36,165 bases of DNA from Beijerinckiaceae bacterium. GTDB taxonomy: Bacteria > Pseudomonadota > Alphaproteobacteria > Rhizobiales > Beijerinckiaceae. The position numbers and the translations under genes were made by a program. Under the pieces are notes generated by a model, which was not told the origin of the DNA, made no database searches, and worked only from the letters and a program-made list of their open reading frames with translations. The stretch is from positions 1 through 36,165 of the forward strand of contig JALORF010000020.1 in the NCBI GenBank assembly GCA_025459195.1. Direction: 5' to 3'. This document shows positions 20,101 through 28,097 of the stretch, one piece after another. Every line of letters begins with the position of its first letter. Positions within the stretch are counted from its first letter, which is position 1.

Positions 20101-22363
20101 CGACATTCCGGTGACGATCGCGGGCCTTCAGGCCGGCGAGGAAGCCTTCGTCACGGTCTCGGCCGTGGATGTCGGCATCCTCAACCTGACGCGCCACGAA
20201 CCGCCGAAGCCGGCGGAGCATTTCTTCGGACAGCGCCAGCTCGCCGGCGAGATGCGCGATCTCTACGGCTACCTGATCGACGGCATGCAAGGCGTGCGCG
20301 GCGCGATCCGCTCGGGCGGCGATGCCGGCGTCGACACCTCCGTCTCTCCGCCGCGCGAAGCGCCGCTGGCGCGCTATTCGGGCGTGGTCAGGGTCGGCGC
20401 TGACGGCAGGGCGCGCGTCTCCTTCGACATTCCCGCCTTCGATGGTGCTGTGCGCGTCGATGTGATGGCGTGGAGCGCCGGGCGCGTCGGAACGGCCTCG
20501 CGCGAGGTCATCATCCGCGATGCGCTGGTGGCACAGGCCACCTTGCCGCGCTTCCTGTCACTTGGCGACCGCTCGCGCTTCCATGTCAGGATCGACAACA
20601 TCGAAGGGCCGGCCGGCGACTACACGGCGGAGGTCATCCCGTCCGGTCCGGTCATCATGCCGGCGGACGCGCTGTCGCGGCGGCTGCAACTGGCGGCGGG
20701 CCAGGCAACCCAGATCAGCATCCCGGTCACAGCCTCCGGCGTCGGCGATGCCGCCGTGACGGTGCGGCTGACAGGGCCGGGCGGGGCCGGCGTGGAACGC
20801 AGCCTCCCGATCCGGGTTTCGCCCGGTTCGGATGCGATCTTGAGGCGCGTGGTGCGGCGCATCGCGCCAAACGAGAGCCTGACCGTCTCGGCCGATCTGG
20901 CGCAGGATCTTTTGCCGGGCTCGGGCTCGGTTTCGACCTCGGTGTCGCTGTTCGGCGGCATCGATGTGCCGGCCCTGCTGGCGGCGCTCGACCGCTATCC
21001 CTATGGCTGCACCGAGCAGGTGATCAGCCGGGCGCTGCCGCTGCTCTATGTCAACCAGCTTGCCAGCCGCGAGCGGCTCGCGCTCGATGACAAGATCGAC
21101 GAGCGCATTCGCGATGCGGTGGACAGAGTGCTGGCCCGGCAGGATTCCAGCGGCTCGTTCGGTGTCTGGTCAGTCGGTGGCGATGATGTCTGGCTGGATG
21201 CCTACGCGCTCGATTTCCTGACGCGGGCGCGCGAAAAAGGCATTGCAGTGCCGCAGCGTGCCCTCGACATCGGGCTCGACCGGCTGCGCAACACTGTGGT
21301 CAACCAGCCCGAGTTCCAGCGCGATGGCGGCGAGCGGACCACGTATGCGCTCTACGTGCTGGCCCGCAATGGCCGCCCGATGATGAGTGACCTGCGCTAC
21401 ATCATCGACACGCGGCTGGGCGAGGTGCCGACACCGCTGGCGCGGGCGCAGATCGCCGCGGCGCTGGCGCTGCTCGGGGACAGGGCCAGGGCCGAGCGCG
21501 GCTTCAAGGATGCAATCGGCGCGCTCACCGCCCTGCGCGACAGCCCGACGGATTCGCGCCGCGACTATGGCTCGCGCCTGCGTGACGCTGCGGCAATCCT
21601 CGCGCTTGCGGCAGAAAACAACGCCAGCGGCGCAGACCTGATCCAGACCGCGGCGCTGGTCAGCGAGGCGCGCACCGCCAGCCGCCACACCTCGACGCAG
21701 GAGAATGCCTGGCTGGTGCTGGCTGCACAGGCTGGCCTGAGGGACGCAAACCAGATCAGCCTCAGCGTCGACGGGCAGAACCATGCCGGCGCGCTGCACC
21801 GCAGCGACCGGGCCTCGGCCCTCGAAGCACGGCCGCTGGTCATTGCCAACCGGGGCGCTGTGCCGGTCGATGCGGTGCTCACGGTGAGCGGCAATCCGCT
21901 GGAGCCGCAACCGGCGGAGGTGCAGGGCTACCAGATCGAGCGGACCTACTACCGGCTCAACGGCCAGAAGGTGGATGCGGCCAGCGTGGCGCAGAATGAC
22001 CGGCTGGTGGTGGTGCTGACGGTGACCGAACGCGAGAAGCGGCGCGGTTCGCTGATGCTGGTCGACCACCTGCCCGCCGGGCTGGAGATCGACAATCCCA
22101 GCCTCGTCGACAGCGGCAAGGTCGAGAGTCTCGGCTGGCTGAAGCGCGAGATCGAACCGGCCCACACCGAATACCGCGACGACCGTTTCGTGGCGGTGTT
22201 CGACCGCTGGGATGACAAGCAGGCGATCTATTCGGTGGCCTACATGGTCAGGGCCGTCTCGCCGGGGCGTTATGTGCATCCCCCAGCCGTGATCGAGGAC
22301 ATGTATCGCCCCGGCAAGTTCGGACGCACGGCCTATGGCCAGATCGAGGTGACGGGCCGGTGA
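17117..22363 (+). CDS. Bacterial alpha-2-macroglobulin (YfhM-like), thioester type
   Basis: Large periplasmic protease trap, 1748 residues. A signal peptide covers about 1-28 (LLAALWCGLCLLAIPASILP, ending AQAQ). A helical, TPR-like region (about 65-180) precedes the macroglobulin domains. The thioester motif YPYGCTEQ is intact, with Cys1298 and Gln1301, so it should bind attacking proteases covalently after bait-region cleavage. The C-terminal part contains the alpha-alpha toroid around it and the receptor-like domain near REKRRGSLMLVDHLPAGLEI. No clear lipobox is seen, unlike the E. coli lipoprotein. ATG at 17117 has GGGGAG 7 bases upstream; the ATG at 17111 is too close to it. Its stop overlaps the pbpC start (GTGA), giving the known A2M-PBP1c operon. 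Confidence 0.95.
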   Translation: MSSRLLAALWCGLCLLAIPASILPAQAQKALVREDLRNDAVRLETDLRRLQPNAAGRPAAAWRQEAAAAVRGGNTRGGIAAAAGAVLADPRDGANWLALADTALAIADATQDWSERYTNRDRATAAAYAAYERAAGRPAEAAALAMLARAYQAREMWRPALDTYRLSLAAGENPRLRAVYADLREKHGFQIRDYKVDSDAATPRICFNFSAPLARGRVDFAPFVVVQGASTPAVTAEGQQLCVDGLKHGERYRIVLRQGLPSSVEEQLLKTADYDIYVRDRSPQVRFTGRNYVLPRTGQEGIPVVSVNTDKVELDVYRIGDRSLAPTVRSEDFMKQLSEFSARDIERQKGVKLWSGQLATRNELNRDMITAFPVSEALPVLEPGVHVMTARVRRPAQGPSGEDDGSFGDDLVTQWFVVSDLGLTAFTGHDGLHVLARSLASARPVGGVALRLIARNNEVLATVNTDAAGYARFDAGLARGTDGMAPAIVAASDGRGDYGFLDVAAAAFDLSDRGVKGRAAPVGLDAFLATERGVYRPGETINVTTLLRDGAGKVVPNLPLTLVYKRPDGVEHRRAVVADQGAGGRAHSLALFSAAARGTWRIEAYADVKARPIGELKFLVEDYVPDRLDVTLATPATSIRAGSAASIDVNARYLYGAPGAELAISGEVSLAAASRTPLRGYEDYLVGLTDQKVEPVTKEIEEAGNTDAQGKAMVAVTLPETEAQRPLEATIKLRVGEAGGRAVERTLTLPVALDGPVVAVKKLFEDGALSAGAMAQFAVVAANPDGSRLAREGLTWTVSRIDRTWQWYLADGRWNYEATRTSRRVADGRISVGTGDPARLSIPADWGSYRLDISMGSAQTSVAYSVGHAGELTADAPDVLDVALDKDSYANGEAMVLNIKPRFAGRATVAIIGDKAQSWQEVDLPAGGTQVRLAASADWGAGAYAVVLAHRPLDQAARRMPGRALGVAWFSVDRAARALPVTLDLPQRIRPRASLDIPVTIAGLQAGEEAFVTVSAVDVGILNLTRHEPPKPAEHFFGQRQLAGEMRDLYGYLIDGMQGVRGAIRSGGDAGVDTSVSPPREAPLARYSGVVRVGADGRARVSFDIPAFDGAVRVDVMAWSAGRVGTASREVIIRDALVAQATLPRFLSLGDRSRFHVRIDNIEGPAGDYTAEVIPSGPVIMPADALSRRLQLAAGQATQISIPVTASGVGDAAVTVRLTGPGGAGVERSLPIRVSPGSDAILRRVVRRIAPNESLTVSADLAQDLLPGSGSVSTSVSLFGGIDVPALLAALDRYPYGCTEQVISRALPLLYVNQLASRERLALDDKIDERIRDAVDRVLARQDSSGSFGVWSVGGDDVWLDAYALDFLTRAREKGIAVPQRALDIGLDRLRNTVVNQPEFQRDGGERTTYALYVLARNGRPMMSDLRYIIDTRLGEVPTPLARAQIAAALALLGDRARAERGFKDAIGALTALRDSPTDSRRDYGSRLRDAAAILALAAENNASGADLIQTAALVSEARTASRHTSTQENAWLVLAAQAGLRDANQISLSVDGQNHAGALHRSDRASALEARPLVIANRGAVPVDAVLTVSGNPLEPQPAEVQGYQIERTYYRLNGQKVDAASVAQNDRLVVVLTVTEREKRRGSLMLVDHLPAGLEIDNPSLVDSGKVESLGWLKREIEPAHTEYRDDRFVAVFDRWDDKQAIYSVAYMVRAVSPGRYVHPPAVIEDMYRPGKFGRTAYGQIEVTGR

Positions 22364-24471
22364 GCCGCCCTGGCGCGCGCACGACGCTGACTGCACGTCT
22401 GGCGCGGACGGTTGCCGGTGTCGCGCTGGCGGGGCTGCTGGTCGCCGGTGGCGGATTGGCCGGCTTCTGGCGGGCGCTGCCGCCGCTGGACCTTGGCGAC
22501 AGCAATGATCACCTCTCATCGCGCTCGGTCACGGTGTCGGATCGCCAGGGCCGGCTGCTCCGCGCCTTCACCACCGAGGAAGGCCGCTGGCGGCTGCCCG
22601 TTGGCGTGGCGGACGTCGATCCGCGCCTGATCGCCCTGCTCACGGCCTATGAGGACAAGCGCTTCGCCACCCATGCCGGGGTCGATCCGCTGGCGATTCT
22701 CAGGGCCGGCTGGCAGATGCTGGTGTCGGGGCGCGTGGTTTCGGGCGGCTCGACGCTGTCGATGCAGGTGGCCCGGCTGCTGGAGCCGCGCAGCGGCCGC
22801 TCGGTGCAGGCCAAGCTCAGGCAGGCGCTGCGCGCCATCGAGCTGGAACAGCGGCTCGACAAGCGCGGCATCCTCGATCTCTACCTCACCCTCGCTCCTT
22901 ACGGCGGCAACCTCGAAGGCATCCGTGCCGCGACTTGGTCGTATTTCGGCAAGGAGCCGCGCCGCCTGACGCTGGCCGAGCGCGCGCTGCTGGTGGCCCT
23001 GCCGCAAGCCCCCGAGAGCCGCAGGCCGGACCGGCACGGCGCTGCCCTGGCCCGCGCCCGCGCCGCCGTGATCGGGCGGGCGCTGGCGGCGGGGCTGGCC
23101 ACGGCGGACGAAGCGCAACAAGCTCTTGCCGAGCCACTGCCGAACGCGCGGCAGCTCTTTCCCCTCCTGGCGGCCCACGCGGCGGAGCGGGCCGTGGCAG
23201 AGAAACCGGCGCTGAAGGAGCACAGGCTGAGCATCGATGCGCATTGGCAGGCGGCGCTGGAAGGGCTGGCGCGCGAGCGGATCGAGCCCATGGGGCCGAA
23301 GCTCTCCGGCGCAATCCTGGTCGTCGAGCATGCCACGGGGGCCGTGCGCGCCCATGTCGGCGGGCTTGGCCTGATGAGCCGGGAGCGGGCCGGTGCGCTC
23401 GACCTTGCCCAGGCCGTGCGCTCGCCAGGCTCGGCACTGAAGCCGTTCATCTACGCGCTGGCCTTCGAGCAGGGCATCGCCCATCCCGAAACCATGCTGG
23501 AGGATCGGCCCAACCGGTTCGGCGCCTATGCGCCGGAGAATTTCGACCTCGGCTTCCTCGGCAACGTGACCGCCCGGCAGGCCTTGCAGCAATCGCTGAA
23601 CCTGCCAGCCATCGAACTGCTGGCGGAAGTCGGGCCGCAGCGGTTGCTCAGCCGGTTGGGCAGTGCCGGTGCCCAGCTTGTGCTGCCCAGGGATGGCGCG
23701 CCGGGCCTCGCCATCGGTCTTGGCGGCGTCGGCATCCGGCTGGCTGATCTGGCGCGGCTCTATGGCGCTCTGGCGCGCGGAGGGCAGAGCATTCCGCTGC
23801 AATGGCGCGAACCCGCCGCATCGCCGCAGGACGACGACGAACGGCGGCTGACCGATCTGCTGGCTGCCTGGTATGTCAGCGATGTGCTGCGCGGCGCGCC
23901 GGCCCCGGCCAATGCCCTCAACGGGCGCATCGCCTACAAGACCGGCACATCCTATGGCTATCGCGACGCCTGGGCCATCGGCCATGATCGCCGCCATACC
24001 ATCGCGGTCTGGGTCGGCCGGCCCGACAACGCCTCGGTGCCGGGGCTGGTGGCCCGGCAGGTGGCTGCCCCCATCCTGTTTGATGCCTTCGCCCGCATCG
24101 GCATGGAGCCCGACACCACACCGCCGCCGCGTGATGCCATCACCGGGCGCAATGCCAGCCTGCCTGCGCCCCTGCGCCATCTGCGCCGCGACATCCCCAA
24201 GACGATGAGCGCCTCGATGCGCGGGCCGGTCCGCATCGCCTTTCCACCGGACGGCGCGGTGGTCGATCTCGCCGGCGGCGGACTGCGCGAACTCGCCGTG
24301 AAAGCGCTGGGCGGGGTAGCCCCAATGACCTGGCTGATCGACGGCGCGCCCGTGGCGCAGCACGTCAGCCGGCGGGACACCACCTTGCCGGCCACCGGCT
24401 CCGGCTTCGCGCGTGTCTCGGTGATCGATGCCAGCGGTGCCAGCGACAGCGTCACCGTGCGCCTGCAATAG
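22360..24471 (+). CDS. pbpC: Penicillin-binding protein 1C
   Basis: Bifunctional peptidoglycan synthase of the inner membrane, 703 residues. One N-terminal membrane anchor (about 17-37) is followed by the GT51 glycosyltransferase domain with catalytic Glu98 in TAYEDKRFATHAGVDP and GGSTLSMQVARLL (129-141). The transpeptidase domain carries Ser358 in the SALK motif, SLN at 412-414 and KTGTSYGYRDAW from 527. A C-terminal PBP1c-specific beta domain begins near VRIAFPPDGAVVDLAGGG. GTG start overlaps the stop of the alpha-2-macroglobulin gene, so the two are translationally coupled; the pair is thought to trap invading proteases and repair the wall. It converges with the TauE gene, 13 bp apart. Confidence 0.96.
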   Translation: MSRPGARTTLTARLARTVAGVALAGLLVAGGGLAGFWRALPPLDLGDSNDHLSSRSVTVSDRQGRLLRAFTTEEGRWRLPVGVADVDPRLIALLTAYEDKRFATHAGVDPLAILRAGWQMLVSGRVVSGGSTLSMQVARLLEPRSGRSVQAKLRQALRAIELEQRLDKRGILDLYLTLAPYGGNLEGIRAATWSYFGKEPRRLTLAERALLVALPQAPESRRPDRHGAALARARAAVIGRALAAGLATADEAQQALAEPLPNARQLFPLLAAHAAERAVAEKPALKEHRLSIDAHWQAALEGLARERIEPMGPKLSGAILVVEHATGAVRAHVGGLGLMSRERAGALDLAQAVRSPGSALKPFIYALAFEQGIAHPETMLEDRPNRFGAYAPENFDLGFLGNVTARQALQQSLNLPAIELLAEVGPQRLLSRLGSAGAQLVLPRDGAPGLAIGLGGVGIRLADLARLYGALARGGQSIPLQWREPAASPQDDDERRLTDLLAAWYVSDVLRGAPAPANALNGRIAYKTGTSYGYRDAWAIGHDRRHTIAVWVGRPDNASVPGLVARQVAAPILFDAFARIGMEPDTTPPPRDAITGRNASLPAPLRHLRRDIPKTMSASMRGPVRIAFPPDGAVVDLAGGGLRELAVKALGGVAPMTWLIDGAPVAQHVSRRDTTLPATGSGFARVSVIDASGASDSVTVRLQ

Positions 24472-24484
24472 GCAACGCTGGTAC

Positions 24485-25231
24485 TCAGCCCGCCGCCAGC
24501 AGCCACAGCCCCTTGGCGAGATAGACGGCGCTGACCGCCAGGATGATCGTGCGGCTCCAGGCCCGGAAGCTCGCCTCGCTGATGCGCGCCAGCACCAACG
24601 CCGCCAGCGACGTGCCGGCAAAGGCAACAGCAATGGCCGCGCCATAGACCCAGAGCGGAAAGATGTCACCGGCATCGGACAAGGTGCCGAAGAACACCAC
24701 GCGCTGGATGTGGGCCAGGGTTTGCGATGCGGCCTTGGTGGCGACAATGGTCTTGCGGTCGAGCCGGGCGTTCTGGAAAAAAGTGTCCAGCACATTGCCG
24801 GCCACACCGGCCATGAGCTGGACCACCATCACCACCGCCCCGCACAGCACGGCGCCGCCCCGCCGCAGCACATCGGGGCGCCAGCGGCCGGGCAGAAGCT
24901 CAAGCAGGAACGGGGTCAGGCCCATGGCGATATAGACGAAGGCCTTGTCCGGCACCGCGGCGACCAGACGCATCAGACCGAACATGGCAAAGGAGCCGAC
25001 CATGTAGCCGCCGAGGATGCGCCAATCGACATGCGCCCGCCAGAGCAAGGCCCGCCAGCCATTGGCCGCGGTCTGCGTCACGCCATGCAGCACCATCGCC
25101 GCCGTGACATCCATCAGCAGCAGCAGGACACCCATCAGGATCATGCCGCCGGCCATGCCCACCACGCCCGACAGGAAGGAAGTGGCCAGCACCGCAAGGC
25201 CTGCAAGGCCGAGGGCAAGCGGGCTCAGCAT
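24485..25231 (-). CDS. TauE/SafE family sulfite-exporter-like membrane protein
   Basis: 248-residue integral membrane protein with about eight hydrophobic segments. The N-terminal motif FLSGVVGMAGGMILMGVLL is the TauE/SafE signature, repeated in weaker form in LMAGVAGNVLDTFF. Members move sulfite, sulfonates or other organic anions, and most are uncharacterised; no sulfur-metabolism gene is nearby, so the substrate is open. GAGG lies 7 bases before the ATG. It follows lysK by 70 bp on the same strand and may be read through from it. Confidence 0.9.
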   Translation of the reverse strand: MLSPLALGLAGLAVLATSFLSGVVGMAGGMILMGVLLLLMDVTAAMVLHGVTQTAANGWRALLWRAHVDWRILGGYMVGSFAMFGLMRLVAAVPDKAFVYIAMGLTPFLLELLPGRWRPDVLRRGGAVLCGAVVMVVQLMAGVAGNVLDTFFQNARLDRKTIVATKAASQTLAHIQRVVFFGTLSDAGDIFPLWVYGAAIAVAFAGTSLAALVLARISEASFRAWSRTIILAVSAVYLAKGLWLLAAG

Positions 25232-25301
25232 GGCAGCCTCAGGGTGATGCCACGAGGGGTAGCCGCCGCGATAGCGAGATCGCGCGACGTCTCCACGCCG
25301 G

Positions 25302-27011
25302 TCAGCCGCGCGCCTTCATGAAGGCCTCGTGCTCGGCGATCAGGGCACCGGACAGGCCCTTGGCGATCAGCGCGCGGGTATTGGCGATGCCGTAGATGGC
25401 GGCGAAGGAGCCGAAGCGCGGTCCCTGATCCTCGCCCAGAAGCACCTGGTAGATCGCCTTCCACCACTCGCCGGTCACAGCCGGCCGTTCGGGCGTCGCG
25501 CCCTTGGCCTGGTGGTTCTGGTAGCGCGGCTCGGAGCGGGCAGCATCGAGCGCGACATCCTGGACCAGTTCCGGGCTTGCCCCATCGGGCAGCGCGGCGA
25601 GCGCCGCATCGAGGCGCTGCAGGGCCGCCTGCTCGACGGCGTCGGCGGCGCGATAGACCTTCCCGGTCTTCACGAAGTCGCGGAAATAGGCGATCGCATA
25701 GCCGACCAGTGCATCGAGCTTCGGGTGCGTCTGGGGCGTCACAGACGGCGCATAGCGGCGCAGGAAGGCCCAGAGCACGGCCTTGTCCTCGGAATTGGCG
25801 ACGGCCACGAGGTTGAGCAGCAGCCCGAAGGTGACCTGCGTGCGCGGCGCATTGTCAGCATCAGCCCCTTGCTGCGCAATCAACTCCGGCTCCGGCGGCA
25901 TGCCGGCATGGATGTGCCAGACCGGATTGCCGAGACGGTTCTTCCAATCCTGCCGGCCATAGCCGCCGAGGAACTGCTGATAGTCATCGACAGCGCGCGG
26001 GATGACGTCGAAATGCAGCTTCTTGGCCTCGCGCGGGCGCTGGAACATGAACAGGGCCAGGCTCTCGGCCGGGCCGTAACCCAGCCACTCGTCGATGGTC
26101 AGGCCGTTGCCCTTCGACTTGGAAATCTTCTGGCCCTTCTCATCGAGGAACAACTCGTAGTTGAAGCCCTCGGGCGGGCTGGCATCGAGCGCGCGGGCGA
26201 TCTCGCTGGAGAGCTTGACCGAGTCGATCAGGTCCTTGCCGGCCATCTCGTAATCGACGCCGAGCGCGACCCAGCGCATCGCCCAGTCCGGCTTCCATTG
26301 CAGCTTGCAGTGCCCGCCGGTAACGGGCGTCTCGAAGCGCTCGCCGCTGTCCGGATCGCGCCAGATGATGGTGCCGGCCTTCACATCGCGCTCATCCACC
26401 GGCACCTGCATGACGACGCGGGTGCGCGGGTGGATGGGCAGGAAGGGCGAGTAGGTCGAGGCCCGTTCCTCGCGCAAGGACGCAACCATGATCGCCATGA
26501 TGGCATCAAAGCGCTCCAGCATCTTCAGCAAGGTGGCGTCGAAAAGGCCCGCCTTGTAGCTCTCGGTCGAGGACTGGAAGGTATAGGCGAAGCCGAAACG
26601 GTCGAGAAAGGCCCGCAGCATGGCGTTGTTGTGGTGGGCGAAGCTCTCGTATTGGCCGAACGGGTCTGGAACCTCGGTCAGCGGCTTGCCCAGATGCAGG
26701 GCCAGCATTTCCTTGTTCGGCACATTGTCCGGCACCTTGCGCAGGCCGTCCATGTCGTCGGAAAAGGCGATCAGCCGGGTGGGAATCTTGCCCTCGCTCA
26801 GCACCTCGAAGGCCTTGCGCACCATGGAGGTGCGGGCCACCTCGCCAAAGGTGCCGATATGCGGCAGGCCCGAGGGACCATAGCCGGTCTCGAACAGCAC
26901 CTCGCGCTTGCCAGAGGCCTTGAGGCGGGCCACCAGCTTGCGGGCTTCCTCGAACGGCCAGGCCGCCGAGGTGTGGGCTGCTTCGACAAGCGCTGGATCA
27001 AAGGTGGACAT
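25302..27011 (-). CDS. lysK: Lysine--tRNA ligase, class I
   Basis: Charges tRNA-Lys. 569 residues of the class I (archaeal-type) LysRS, unrelated to the class II LysS and characteristic of alphaproteobacteria, spirochaetes and archaea. The HIGH-like signature is [17 protein letters not shown] (HIGT at 51-54) and the KMSKS-like loop is KISKSKGNG (295-303). The block [21 protein letters not shown] between them is typical of the family. The start at 27011 ([15 protein letters not shown]) was preferred to an upstream TTG, because the extra residues look non-coding. It lies 118 bp after the binding-protein gene on the same strand. Confidence 0.96.
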   Translation of the reverse strand: MSTFDPALVEAAHTSAAWPFEEARKLVARLKASGKREVLFETGYGPSGLPHIGTFGEVARTSMVRKAFEVLSEGKIPTRLIAFSDDMDGLRKVPDNVPNKEMLALHLGKPLTEVPDPFGQYESFAHHNNAMLRAFLDRFGFAYTFQSSTESYKAGLFDATLLKMLERFDAIMAIMVASLREERASTYSPFLPIHPRTRVVMQVPVDERDVKAGTIIWRDPDSGERFETPVTGGHCKLQWKPDWAMRWVALGVDYEMAGKDLIDSVKLSSEIARALDASPPEGFNYELFLDEKGQKISKSKGNGLTIDEWLGYGPAESLALFMFQRPREAKKLHFDVIPRAVDDYQQFLGGYGRQDWKNRLGNPVWHIHAGMPPEPELIAQQGADADNAPRTQVTFGLLLNLVAVANSEDKAVLWAFLRRYAPSVTPQTHPKLDALVGYAIAYFRDFVKTGKVYRAADAVEQAALQRLDAALAALPDGASPELVQDVALDAARSEPRYQNHQAKGATPERPAVTGEWWKAIYQVLLGEDQGPRFGSFAAIYGIANTRALIAKGLSGALIAEHEAFMKARG

Positions 27012-27129
27012 CGCGGTTGATCGCCTTGGAGGGTGGACAAGGAGCAATGGCCGCGGGAGCGGGCGCTTGCGGACAGGGCGCGGTTGTGGCGAAGGGCGGC
27101 GCTGACGTCAACCGTCGTGCCGGCGCGCC

Positions 27130-28035
27130 TCAGAAAGCGCTCACGGGGAAATAGCGCAGGAACAGCCTTGCATAGGTGCCATCATCCCACAGGCCTTGCA
27201 GGGCATAGTCCACGGCCCGTTTCAGGTTGGGTTCGTCAGGTCTCAGCACAAAGCCGATGCCCTCGCCGAAATGCCGAATGGAGAGGAACGGCCCGCCTGC
27301 GAAGCGGAAGCCAGCCCCTGCCCTGCCGCCCAGCCACAGGGCGGCGGCCTGACCATCGCCAAAAACCAGATCGACCTCGCCGCGCTGGAGCAGTTGCAGG
27401 GCAGCTTCCAGATCGGCCGCACCGGTGGCCACGGCTTTGGGGAAATGCTCCGCAAGATAGGCGGCATGGGCGGTTTCGCGCACCACGCCGACCCGGACGC
27501 CAGCCAGTCCGGCTTCGATGCGGGCCGGAGCGAACCCTGCCGCGCCGACGAAACGCGCCGGCAGGCGGTGATAGATGCGGCTCACATGGAAGCGCGCCTT
27601 CAGCATGGCCGTGACGGGGATCGCAGCCGCCACAATGTCGGCCTGCCCTTCAGCCAGCGTCTGGAGCAACGTGTCGAAACGCCGGGCCTGGATGGTGCAG
27701 GTCACGGCCATGCGCTCGCAGATGGCGCGCATCAGATCGACCGAAAATCCGACCGGCTGACCCTCGGGATCGGCGAAATGCAGCGGAGGAAACTCGTCAT
27801 CCGTGATGACGCGCAGATTGCGCGGCACAGGCCCTTCAGGTCGCTCGCTGCGCACGCGCGGGTCGCCATGGAATGGAATGACCACGCTTTCGCGGGGGGT
27901 CGGCAGCGTCTGCGCCCTGGCAGCGGGAGCCAGCGCAAGAACCGCCGCTGCCACGAGCAGGAGGCCAGGCGCGATGGCCGGCACGAAGGCCTTCCTCGCC
28001 GGAGCGGATGTCGCGCGGTGCGAGCGATGCTGCAT
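27130..28035 (-). CDS. Periplasmic substrate-binding protein, family 3 (amino-acid ABC type)
   Basis: 301 residues with a signal peptide (hydrophobic 23-38, ending AARAQ near 42). The mature part follows the SBP family 3 pattern: LRVITDDEFPPLHFADPEG, then GFSVDLMRAICERM and FDTLLQTLAEGQADIVAAAI, and later GLWDDGTYARLFLRYFP, which is the conserved C-terminal helix. Such proteins bind polar amino acids or related ligands. No permease or ATPase gene accompanies it, so it is an orphan receptor whose transporter may be encoded elsewhere, or it may have a sensory role. No clear ribosome-binding site precedes the ATG at 28035, so the start is moderately certain. It lies 62 bp after mutS. Confidence 0.9.
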   Translation of the reverse strand: MQHRSHRATSAPARKAFVPAIAPGLLLVAAAVLALAPAARAQTLPTPRESVVIPFHGDPRVRSERPEGPVPRNLRVITDDEFPPLHFADPEGQPVGFSVDLMRAICERMAVTCTIQARRFDTLLQTLAEGQADIVAAAIPVTAMLKARFHVSRIYHRLPARFVGAAGFAPARIEAGLAGVRVGVVRETAHAAYLAEHFPKAVATGAADLEAALQLLQRGEVDLVFGDGQAAALWLGGRAGAGFRFAGGPFLSIRHFGEGIGFVLRPDEPNLKRAVDYALQGLWDDGTYARLFLRYFPVSAF

Positions 28036-28097
28036 GGGTGATCGGTGACTGAGGTTGCGGTCACGGTCAAGGGTGCGGTGGGGCCGGGGCGGGCGCG

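Noticed and set aside
22516-24807. A 763-codon minus-strand open frame opposite pbpC
   Set aside because: Shadow of pbpC, whose active-site motifs are all in order on the plus strand; the antisense product shows no family pattern and no ribosome-binding site.
25329-27020. A 563-codon plus-strand open frame opposite lysK
   Set aside because: Shadow of the class I lysyl-tRNA synthetase gene.
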